Of a DNA stretch of 32,009 nt, positions 1-7,863 are shown one piece after another (positions within the stretch are counted from its first letter, which is position 1; each line of letters begins with the position of its first letter). Source of the stretch: Acholeplasma sp. (lineage in GTDB: Bacteria > Bacillota_I > Bacilli_A > ML615J-28 > CAG-698); assembly GCA_012838635.1 (NCBI GenBank), contig DUOW01000020.1:1-32009 (forward strand), written 5' to 3'. The notes beneath the pieces are model-generated. The model was not told the origin of the DNA. It saw nothing but the letters and a program-made list of their open reading frames with translations, and ran no database searches. Both the position numbers and the translations under genes were made by a program.

Positions 1-58
1 AACTGGCCAATTTTTTCTTCTAAAGTTAATTCATGTAATTTTTTCATTAATTTTCTCC

Positions 59-1201
59 TTAATAAATTAAATATTTACTTCTAATCTCACCAAACTTTTT
101 AGTATCTTCTTTAATCCAAGCAAGTTGCTCTTCTAAAGTAAGTAAATATTTAGATATCTTATCTGTCCCTGTATTTAAGTCTAGCATCGTTCTTCCACCT
201 TCACTATATGGTGGGTTAACTTTAAAGTCATTTGGATACAAGTTTCTAATTGTATCAAGCAAAATAAATCCTAATGATACTGACTTCAATTTCTTACGAT
301 CTAAAACGTGAATGTACACACCACCACATAATTGATCTTTATTTTTTGAATAAATCGGCGTAAAGTATTGCGGTCTAAAATAAACTCCTTCAATATTCAT
401 CCCGTTTAATTTATCGGCTAATTCTTTTGAGTTTATATAAGGTGCCCCAATTAACTCAAATGGAGTTGCAGTACCTCTTCCTTCACTCAAGTTAGTTCCT
501 TCAAAAATACAAGTTCCAGGATATAAAATACAACTATTAACTGTTGGTAAGTTAGGAGATGGATAAACATAAAGAATATCATATTCATCTAAATATTTAG
601 TGCGGTCATAATTATCCATCTTAATAACTTCTAAATCACAGCCAATTCCAAACTCTTCATTAAATAGATAAGCAAGCTCTCCGATCGTCATTCCATGTCG
701 TTGGATTGTTGGGTAGTAGCCAATAAAAGAACGATAATTGATATCTAAAATATTACCTTCATAATCTGATGCATTAATTGGATTTGGGCGATCAAACACT
801 ACAAATTTCTTTCCTTCTTCTTTACACGCCATCATTGAATAAGCCATCGTATAAACATAAGTATAAAATCTAGCCCCAACATCTTGAATATCAATACATA
901 AAACATCAATCTCATCTAACATTTCTTTTGATGGTTTTCTTGTATCTCCATATAACGAATAAACTGTAATACCAGTTTCCTCATCTACATAAGTCCCTAA
1001 ATTAATCCCAGCTTGTAGGTTTCCTCTTACCCCATGCTCAGGACTAAATAAAGCTACTAAATTTGTTTTCTCATTTAAAACATCAATTGTAGATTGATAT
1101 TTTGAATTAATACCAGTAGGGTTAGTAATTAAACCTACTCTCTTTCCTTTAAATAAATCTAAATGTTCATCGATACGATCAATTCCTAATTTTAATTTCA
1201 T
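59..1201 (-). CDS. namZ: Exo-beta-N-acetylmuramidase, DUF1343/YbbC family
   Basis: Starts MKLKLGIDRIDEHLDLFKGKRVGLITNPTG; also FSPEHGVRGNLQAG, DIQDVGARFYTYVYTM, DRPNP, EGTNLSEGRGTATPFELIGAPYI, all typical of the family. The provided ORF (59..1540) is longer, but AAGGAGGAGAAAGAATG gives an excellent SD for the ATG at 1201. Confidence 0.88.
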   Translation of the reverse strand: MKLKLGIDRIDEHLDLFKGKRVGLITNPTGINSKYQSTIDVLNEKTNLVALFSPEHGVRGNLQAGINLGTYVDEETGITVYSLYGDTRKPSKEMLDEIDVLCIDIQDVGARFYTYVYTMAYSMMACKEEGKKFVVFDRPNPINASDYEGNILDINYRSFIGYYPTIQRHGMTIGELAYLFNEEFGIGCDLEVIKMDNYDRTKYLDEYDILYVYPSPNLPTVNSCILYPGTCIFEGTNLSEGRGTATPFELIGAPYINSKELADKLNGMNIEGVYFRPQYFTPIYSKNKDQLCGGVYIHVLDRKKLKSVSLGFILLDTIRNLYPNDFKVNPPYSEGGRTMLDLNTGTDKISKYLLTLEEQLAWIKEDTKKFGEIRSKYLIY

Positions 1202-1779
1202 TCTTTCTCCTCCTTGTTCCTTAGCTTGTGCAGATAGTGTAAGATATGTTTGTTTAATATCTGCTTTAAGTTTATCTTTAAACTCTTCAGAAATAGTTTC
1301 GTAAATAAGATCTAGTGCTGCTAATGCTTCTTTATTTGCTTCATCATTTAATGCTAATACTGCAGCTTCAAATTCTAAATTTTTAATGTGCTTATCAATT
1401 GTATCTTTTGCTTCATTAATTCCATTAGGAATTTTACTAGCCACATCTTTACTTAAATTATTGATTTTCCCTTTTAACTGATTTAAAGTAGCTAAAGATG
1501 CACTATCATAGTTAATATTTAATTCACCTAAGAATTTCAAACTATTAAGTTTAACTTTGGCTTCTACTAAAACAGCAAAGTTTGCAACTTTCTCTTGATC
1601 TTCTTCACTTAAAGCATTAAATTTTTCTTCAATCTCTTCAATTAATGCTTCATCTTCTAGAGTAACTTCACCAATATCATTAATTAAGTTCTCTACAGCT
1701 TTAAATGCCTCTTCCTTCTTACAACCAACTAAGGTTACAAAAAGGAAAAAACTAAAATAAATTTCAACGCTTTTTTCAT
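1202..1779 (-). pseudogene. Frameshifted lipoprotein with alpha-helical repeat, continuing in frame into NamZ
   Basis: GAGGTGG SD, then ATGAAAAAAGCGTTGAAATTTATTTTAGTTTTTTCCTTTTTGTAA (MKKALKFILVFSFL*). A neighbouring frame continues FLFVTLVGCKKEEAFKAVENLINDIGEVTLEDEALIEEIEEKFNALSEEDQEKVANF (lipobox LVGC, helical repeat) and stays open into NamZ. A 1-nt indel separates signal peptide and lipobox. Confidence 0.65.
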
Positions 1780-1840
1780 AATTCCACCTCTAATAACTTC
1801 TTACTTTTGGTTTGATGTTTATATGTTTTGGTTTATCTTG

Positions 1841-1870
1841 ATAGCTAGCCTTTTCTTCATGGCTAACTAT
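1841..1870. other. Hairpin, 10-bp stem, 10-nt loop
   Basis: ATAGCTAGCC-TTTTCTTCAT-GGCTAACTAT; one G:U pair; no T-run on the minus strand. Confidence 0.4.
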
Positions 1871-1903
1871 TTTATCTCTTAATGAATGTTTGATTACATT
1901 TCC

Positions 1904-1970
1904 TTCAAATAAAGCTAAATGTTAACAATACGATCAATTCCTAATTTTAATTTCGTTCTTCTTCCTTTTC
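1904..1970 (-). pseudogene. Remnant duplicate of the namZ 5' end
   Basis: Plus-strand aaataaagctaaatgttaacaatacgatcaattcctaattttaatttcgttctt closely matches aaataaatctaaatgttcatcgatacgatcaattcctaattttaatttcattctt at about 1150-1205, including a 27-nt identical core; the start codon is degraded (ATG to ACG). Confidence 0.75.
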
Positions 1971-2753
1971 CTTTTCTAATTCGTATTTATCGAAATCCTG
2001 AAAATCATCAGGATTTTTTGTTAGGTAAACATACTTACCTTTTGTCATCTTAAAATATAAAAACTGTGGCAAAGTAATTCCAAATAAACTAAAAATGGAA
2101 ATAAACAATAATGCCCAACTAGAACTTATCATCCCTAAAGTAAATGTTAATAGTGGCAACAAGAAAAAGAATATTCCTGTAATTAATGTTGGGAAGAATA
2201 GCTTAAACAGCATATAAAAACTTGCTTTAATATAATTCCACTTCGACATTTGAAAATAACTATAAACTGGCCAAAATGCTATGACAGCTTGTGTTAAGAA
2301 AAAGAGTAATATCCAATCTAGCCAATAACCTACAGTATAAACTATCCCCACAAAATCATAAACAAAATCTTGATGATTTAAAATGAGACTATAAATAATT
2401 AATGATCCTAATAAAAATGCATATACTATTAAAATAAGCAATTCTATTAGCCACACCTCTTTAAAACAATACCAAAGATTAGAAAAGTAAGTTTTATATA
2501 AACCGCTTCTTCGGTACCCGCTTAAATCTTTAATCGTTTTAAAGCTTGCAAGTGAAGTATTAATAAAGCCCAAAAGTGTAAACAGAATCGCTAGGTAAAA
2601 ATGAACAACTTTTTCAAAAGAAATAAACAACAACCAGAAAACAATGCTGAATAAAGCAGTAAGCAAAAGATTCATTAAATTGATTACAATTAAGCGATAT
2701 GTCCATTCAAAAAAGGTAAATACTTTACTATTGGCATACTTTTCTACATCCAT
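1947..2753 (-). CDS. YesL-like DUF624-type integral membrane protein
   Basis: 268 aa, multiple hydrophobic segments; TFFEWTYRLIVINLMNLLLTALFSIVFWLL...SFKTIKDLSGYRRSGLYKTYFSNLWYCFKE resembles the YesL arrangement; GGAG SD at the ATG. Confidence 0.6.
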   Translation of the reverse strand: MDVEKYANSKVFTFFEWTYRLIVINLMNLLLTALFSIVFWLLFISFEKVVHFYLAILFTLLGFINTSLASFKTIKDLSGYRRSGLYKTYFSNLWYCFKEVWLIELLILIVYAFLLGSLIIYSLILNHQDFVYDFVGIVYTVGYWLDWILLFFLTQAVIAFWPVYSYFQMSKWNYIKASFYMLFKLFFPTLITGIFFFLLPLLTFTLGMISSSWALLFISIFSLFGITLPQFLYFKMTKGKYVYLTKNPDDFQDFDKYELEKEKEEERN

Positions 2754-2776
2754 AATTTACTCCTTAAACATATCAT

Positions 2777-2805
2777 ATTATATCATATTTATAGCAAAAT
2801 AACAA
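2777..2805 (-). promoter_or_regulatory. Sigma-A-type promoter for the YesL-like gene
   Basis: Minus strand TTGTTA-N17-TATAAT. Confidence 0.55.
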
Positions 2806-2820
2806 TATAAGCAAATAAAA

Positions 2821-2849
2821 AAACCACACAAGTTTAACTTGTGTGGTTT
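2821..2849 (-). terminator. Rho-independent terminator after the solute-binding lipoprotein
   Basis: 13-bp perfect stem AAACCACACAAGT/ACTTGTGTGGTTT, 3-nt loop, followed on the minus strand by TTTT. Confidence 0.85.
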
Positions 2850-2867
2850 GGTTTTATATTTTTAATT

Positions 2868-5800
2868 CTAACCGAATTGAGCGATAACCTTTTGTTCCAT
2901 TGCAGGTAGACATTCTGCTACAACAGCTGAATAGTCTGCTCCTTGACGGATAGCTTCTTCTGCTGGTCTTGCAGCTGATGGATCACCCCAAATTCCGATT
3001 ACTTCTTCATATGGGTCATACATTACTTTACGTTTGTCATAGAATAGAACACATTCAATTGAATATGGATCATCTAGTCTAACACTTGCGTTTTGACGTC
3101 TTACGTCTTTTTCAGTTTCTCCAACTAATAATCCAGCTTCTTTTTGTTTTGTTTCTGTTAATCTAAACATATCATTTAGAGCACGGTAAATACCTTTGTA
3201 TGCTAATTCATCATCTGTTAAGCCATTAAGTTCATGCTTATGTGTCATATGATTAACCATTGAATAAATTGAACCACCTTTACTAATAACCTTAGTTTGT
3301 TCATTACTCATACTGTCTGGATAAGGGAATGGAACGTATCCATATCTTGTACCAGTTGGATCTCCAGGTGACCACATATCTTCTCCCCAACGGTTGTCAG
3401 TTTTTGTAAACCACATTTCTCCGCCGTCCATAATTGCTTTTTGTGTTCTGAATGCTTCAGTTTGACCATCATATCCTGGAACTGTGTCCCATGCTTGATG
3501 GTTCATATAGATTTTCTTAAGTAAGTTAACAATAGTTCTTTGAATAGGTCCATCAAGGTTAAGTGATGCACTTGCAGTGTCTACCATCTTAATACCTGTA
3601 GCATTAATCATACCTGCCCAGTAAAAGAATGGTCTACCAGCAATAGCATAGTATTTTTCATCTTCAGTACTCTTTTGACCGATTGCAACTTGAGCATCTA
3701 ATACCCATTGTTCAAAATCGCTATAATGCCAACGATCACTCATAAACATTTGGGCAGGGTTTTCTACTCCTACTTCTTCAAGTAAGTTAACGTTGTAGAA
3801 TAAACCACGGTCGATATAGTTAGCTCCATAATTAGAAGGACTCATAGCGAATAAGTCTCCTTTATATGTAGCAGCTTCTCTATCTGCAGGGCCCATACTA
3901 TTTTCGCCATAGCGAAGATATAAATCTTGTACTGGATATAGAGCCTTACTTGCAGAGAATTGATTTAACCATGTCGTAGTTATGATATAGTAGTCGGCAC
4001 CACCTTTTGTATTGTTCGCATTATTATTAATCCATTGAACTCTCGCTGGTCCCCAAGGAGCTTCATCTGGATAAGCTTCTACGCTAATTGTACAGTTATA
4101 AGCTGCTTCAACTTCACGCCATGCTGCTTGTTTAGCTGTCTTATCAGCACCAGCATATTGTTCTAAGAACGGATCTTGGTCAAACAATGCATGACCAGCG
4201 TTCATAATTGTAATATTGTATCCATTTAAGTTAATTGGTGCTTCTGGCACTGGTTTCTTCTCAGCTTTAATTTGATATCTTTGAGTAATTGCATATGTTC
4301 CTGGATTTTTAATACTTGGTGCACGAGCAATGATATAGAATGTTTTACCAATACCTGCTTCATGAACAGTTACTAAACCATTTTCATCAACAGTTGCATA
4401 ACTATCATTTTGTGATGACCAATGAACAACTTGATCAGCACCAGCTGGGCCAACATCTGCTGTAAATTGATAAGATTCTCCAACATAAACATTTGGAAAA
4501 CCATTAATAGTAACACTTGTTGGTTCAGGTGTTATGATAACAATTTCTTCTTTTTCTTTGATTGTAATATCAATTGTTGCTGTTAAACCTTCAACATATG
4601 TAGATGTAGCAGTAATAGTTACAACTGTTCCTACATCTTCAGCAATTGCGTTACAAATAACAGTGCCATCATCACGAACTGTTAATAATGGACTAGCTGA
4701 TGACCAAGTAACAGCACTAAATGAGAAAGCAGGTTTACTTGAAGCAGATAACTTAAGAGCTCCACCAACTTCAATTCTTGGATCATCATTTGGTGCATTA
4801 ATTGTTAATTCAGTTGGCATTGGTCTTTCGATCAATGTTAATTCAAATGAATCTGATTCTTCACCAACTGTAGCAGTAATTCTTAATCTTCCTTGCTTTA
4901 ACACATTGATTTTTAATCTTCCTCTATTTACACCAGTTTTGCTTGTTCCATCAACAGCAGGAACGAAAGTTAATACTTCAGCAATATCTGCTTCTGGAAT
5001 AGTTTCTTCGTTTGCTTCATAGTTTTGTCCAAGAAGAACTGGGTTTTCAGGATCTGTAATATCTTCAACTTTATAGATTACATCTTTAGTTTCTGGATCT
5101 ACTTTATTAGTTTTGTAACTTCCTGAATAGTCAACAGCAATTTCTTCCCTCTTAACTGAGTATCCTGGTTCAGAAATAAATAATGGTAATACTGACTCAT
5201 CTTTAACTTCAAATGTTACGCTTAAGTCCGCAACTTGAACACCACTTGCATCCGATACAACAGCAATAATTGTTGCAATACCTGCTGTTAACGCTTCTAC
5301 ATTAGCAGTTTCATCATCTTCACTTGCTGTTAATGAGATAACTTCAGTATCTTGAGTCTTCCAAGAAACTTTTTCACCTTCTCTTAAATTTGCTACACTT
5401 ACTGTAAATTCTCTACCAATAAAGATGTATGCATTTTCTTCTGGAATTACTTCAGGAACGCCTGCAATTGCACGTTCACCTAATTCTGCTGCTGTAACTG
5501 TAATTGTAACAGTTTTAGTAAGATCTCCAGATGTAATTGTAATTACTGCTGTTCCTTCTGCGTGAGCTGTTACGACACCACTATTGTCTACTGTAGCGAT
5601 ATCATCATTATTTGATGTATATGCTAATGTAGCTTGTTGGACAGCACCGTTTTGATCTTTAACTTGTGCTCCCAATGAATATGTGTTTCCAATAACAACT
5701 GTTGCTGCATCTTTTAGAACGTGAATTGATAAAACTACTTCCACATCTGGCTTTGGTACTACAGTGATAGTTAATGCTGCCTGTTTTTCTCCTGCTTTAG

Positions 5801-6080
5801 CGGTAATAACAGCTGTTCCTTCAGCAACTGCTGATACTAAACCACTTGCACTAACAGTAGCAACTGCTTTATTATCACTGTCGTAAGTCACTTTTTTATC
5901 AGTGGCATTGTCGGGCTTTACAGTAGGATTAATTTGATAAGTTTGTCCTACTTGTAATTCTTCTGCGCTTGATTCTAGTTCTACTGATGTAACTTTCACA
6001 ACTTCGTCGCCATTACAGCTACATCCAAATAGTAGTAAACTCAAACCAAACACTAAAAGCAATGATAACCATTTTTTCAT
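2868..6080 (-). CDS. Extracellular solute-binding lipoprotein with several N-terminal Ig-like (BIG2-type) domains
   Basis: MKKWLSLLLVFGLSLLLFGCSC signal/lipobox; repeated 'VTSVEL...VGQTYQINPTVKPDNATDKKVTYDSDNKAVATVSASGLVSAVAEGTAVITAKAG' units; C-terminal SBP-type domain (INLNGYNITIMNAG...GADYYIITTTWLNQFSASKALYPVQDLYLRYG). Confidence 0.8.
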   Translation of the reverse strand: MKKWLSLLLVFGLSLLLFGCSCNGDEVVKVTSVELESSAEELQVGQTYQINPTVKPDNATDKKVTYDSDNKAVATVSASGLVSAVAEGTAVITAKAGEKQAALTITVVPKPDVEVVLSIHVLKDAATVVIGNTYSLGAQVKDQNGAVQQATLAYTSNNDDIATVDNSGVVTAHAEGTAVITITSGDLTKTVTITVTAAELGERAIAGVPEVIPEENAYIFIGREFTVSVANLREGEKVSWKTQDTEVISLTASEDDETANVEALTAGIATIIAVVSDASGVQVADLSVTFEVKDESVLPLFISEPGYSVKREEIAVDYSGSYKTNKVDPETKDVIYKVEDITDPENPVLLGQNYEANEETIPEADIAEVLTFVPAVDGTSKTGVNRGRLKINVLKQGRLRITATVGEESDSFELTLIERPMPTELTINAPNDDPRIEVGGALKLSASSKPAFSFSAVTWSSASPLLTVRDDGTVICNAIAEDVGTVVTITATSTYVEGLTATIDITIKEKEEIVIITPEPTSVTINGFPNVYVGESYQFTADVGPAGADQVVHWSSQNDSYATVDENGLVTVHEAGIGKTFYIIARAPSIKNPGTYAITQRYQIKAEKKPVPEAPINLNGYNITIMNAGHALFDQDPFLEQYAGADKTAKQAAWREVEAAYNCTISVEAYPDEAPWGPARVQWINNNANNTKGGADYYIITTTWLNQFSASKALYPVQDLYLRYGENSMGPADREAATYKGDLFAMSPSNYGANYIDRGLFYNVNLLEEVGVENPAQMFMSDRWHYSDFEQWVLDAQVAIGQKSTEDEKYYAIAGRPFFYWAGMINATGIKMVDTASASLNLDGPIQRTIVNLLKKIYMNHQAWDTVPGYDGQTEAFRTQKAIMDGGEMWFTKTDNRWGEDMWSPGDPTGTRYGYVPFPYPDSMSNEQTKVISKGGSIYSMVNHMTHKHELNGLTDDELAYKGIYRALNDMFRLTETKQKEAGLLVGETEKDVRRQNASVRLDDPYSIECVLFYDKRKVMYDPYEEVIGIWGDPSAARPAEEAIRQGADYSAVVAECLPAMEQKVIAQFG

Positions 6081-6129
6081 GATTTTTCCTCCTTGTTTGA
6101 TTTGCTTTAAGTCCTAAGACCTCATATTT

Positions 6130-6158
6130 ATTATACTAAATAATACCTAAAATATCAA
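6130..6158 (-). promoter_or_regulatory. Sigma-A-type promoter for the Ig/SBP lipoprotein
   Basis: Minus strand TTGATA-N17-TATAAT. Confidence 0.7.
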
Positions 6159-6184
6159 GAGTTTTTTGAAAACGATATCTGTTT

Positions 6185-7141
6185 TTAAACCTTTTTCTCG
6201 TAGTTCGTATAACTCTTCCAAACCTCAAACCCTAAACGATTATAAACATCTAAAAGTCCTGTCCAATCAATTAAAAGCTCACTACAACCACGTTCATGTA
6301 AGTCTTTAATTGCAATTTTTAAAAGATTGCTACCAATTTTTTGTCTTCTATGATCTTTATCAACACCTAATGGTCCAAGGCCACCTAAGTTATTAAACTT
6401 TTGATACCAAGTAATATGATAAGGGAAAATTGGCACTTTTGTATCACTTAGTCTTACAAAACCAACAACTTGGTCTTTATCTAAACAAATAATATAATCC
6501 TTACCAAAGATTCCTTTTTCATAATAATCTTGGAATTCAAACTCCCATCTTCCCGGAAAACACTTTTCAAAAAAGGCTTTTGTAGCTTGATAATCTTTCT
6601 TCTCAAAATAGCGATACTGATAACTTTCCATATTCTCAAAGTTTTCAATTAAATCTTTTTGATAGTTGTAACATACCATATCATGAGTTGGTCCTAAATT
6701 AGTATAACCAATCTTTTCTAAAAAGACAGTTGTTAGGTGATTAAAATCAACTGGTACTCCAGGAAAGAAATTGTTAATATCTTTTCCAATCCAAAATCTC
6801 TTTTTCCCTAGTTTTTTAAAACCAGCTTCTACCTTTTCAAAAAGCGTTGTGGCAATCTTTTGCTTGCGATGTGTTCTCTTAACATAGAACAAACTAATAA
6901 AGCCGATATCATGATAAGCTTTTACCATATCATCCATAAACTCTTTTGCTATAATAAACCCTACAACTTTATCTTCATCTAATGCTACATAAGAATATTC
7001 TTTTAAAACATATTTATTTTCAGTAACATTTTGTTTAAAGATAAAATCAGATACAGGATACATTCCATGTAAATCATCATTCCATAATTCTTGAATTAAA
7101 TGATAATCTTTAAACTCTTTAAAGTTTTTATATTTAATCAT
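6185..7141 (-). CDS. Tandem GNAT-family N-acetyltransferase
   Basis: Two acetyl-CoA-binding-like segments: HRKQKIATTLFEKVEAGFKKLG and LGVDKDHRRQKIGSNLLKIAIKDLHERG. ATGA overlap with nagB. Confidence 0.75.
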   Translation of the reverse strand: MIKYKNFKEFKDYHLIQELWNDDLHGMYPVSDFIFKQNVTENKYVLKEYSYVALDEDKVVGFIIAKEFMDDMVKAYHDIGFISLFYVKRTHRKQKIATTLFEKVEAGFKKLGKKRFWIGKDINNFFPGVPVDFNHLTTVFLEKIGYTNLGPTHDMVCYNYQKDLIENFENMESYQYRYFEKKDYQATKAFFEKCFPGRWEFEFQDYYEKGIFGKDYIICLDKDQVVGFVRLSDTKVPIFPYHITWYQKFNNLGGLGPLGVDKDHRRQKIGSNLLKIAIKDLHERGCSELLIDWTGLLDVYNRLGFEVWKSYTNYEKKV

Positions 7142-7863
7142 TTATTATCTCCATAAGCAGCATCATCAATAATTACAGTAACATTTGGATGTTTGTGTAA
7201 AATGCTTGCTGGAAAATCTTCTGATACTTTTTTAGATAATAATTTATTAACAGCATCTTGTTTACCTTTGCCACTAATTACCATTAAAATTGCTTTAGCA
7301 TCCATAATATTTTTAATTCCCATTGTAATTGCATACTTAGGAACTTCATCAATTGATGCAAAGAATCTCTTATTATCTTCTCTTGTTTTTTCAGCTAACT
7401 TAACTACAAATGTTTCTTGAGAAAAGCTAGTTCCTGGTTCATTAAAACCGATATGGCCATTACCACCAATTCCTAACAACTGTAAATCAACTGGATTTTT
7501 CTTTAATAATTCATTGTATTTTTTACAGTTAGCTTCTAAGTCATCTCCCTCAGATGATGGTAAATGCGTATTTGCTTTCTTAATATCGATGTCTTTAAAG
7601 AAATTAGTATTCATATAAGAATAATAACTTTGTTCATGATTTTTATCTAGTTGACAATATTCATCTAGATTAAAGCTTTTAACATCTTTAAAAGAAATCT
7701 CTCCAGCTTTGTACATTTTAATTAAATTTTTATAAGTACCAAGCGGACTTGAACCTGTAGCTAAACCTAAATTAGCTTTAGGATTTTTCTTAACTACATC
7801 AGCAATAATTTCAGCTGCTTTCTTACTCATCTCATCGTAGTCTTTAACTCTAATAATTTTCAT
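7138..7863 (-). CDS. nagB: Possible independently initiated glucosamine-6-phosphate deaminase within the fusion
   Basis: AGAAGGAGGAAATATGAAAATTATTAGAG: ideal SD and ATG at the expected NagB N-terminus. Confidence 0.6.
   Translation of the reverse strand: MKIIRVKDYDEMSKKAAEIIADVVKKNPKANLGLATGSSPLGTYKNLIKMYKAGEISFKDVKSFNLDEYCQLDKNHEQSYYSYMNTNFFKDIDIKKANTHLPSSEGDDLEANCKKYNELLKKNPVDLQLLGIGGNGHIGFNEPGTSFSQETFVVKLAEKTREDNKRFFASIDEVPKYAITMGIKNIMDAKAILMVISGKGKQDAVNKLLSKKVSEDFPASILHKHPNVTVIIDDAAYGDNK

Noticed and set aside
1738-1779. Programmed -1 ribosomal frameshifting for the lipoprotein
   Set aside because: In the zero frame the tract reads GTT TTT TCC and CC TTT TTG TAA; neither is a good X XXY YYZ site and no downstream pseudoknot was evident. 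An indel, phase variation or sequencing error is more likely.
1841-1870. Hairpin as a terminator for minus-strand transcription
   Set aside because: No T-run on the minus strand after the stem, and no plus-strand gene to terminate; kept only as an unexplained hairpin.
2771-2790. tatcatattatatcatattta tandem repeat
   Set aside because: Short AT-rich repetition explained by overlap with the -10 region of the YesL-like promoter.
4534-5022. Plus-strand ORF of 162 aa, and other plus-strand ORFs at 7193, 10880, 15034, 18805, 22129, 23531, 28984
   Set aside because: All lie antisense inside well-supported minus-strand genes, with no recognisable domains; consistent with chance open frames.
7138-7141. 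Reassignment of TGA to Trp (Mycoplasma/Spiroplasma code)
   Set aside because: NagB and the GNAT ending at 26693 stop at TGA in ATGA overlaps at sensible protein ends.
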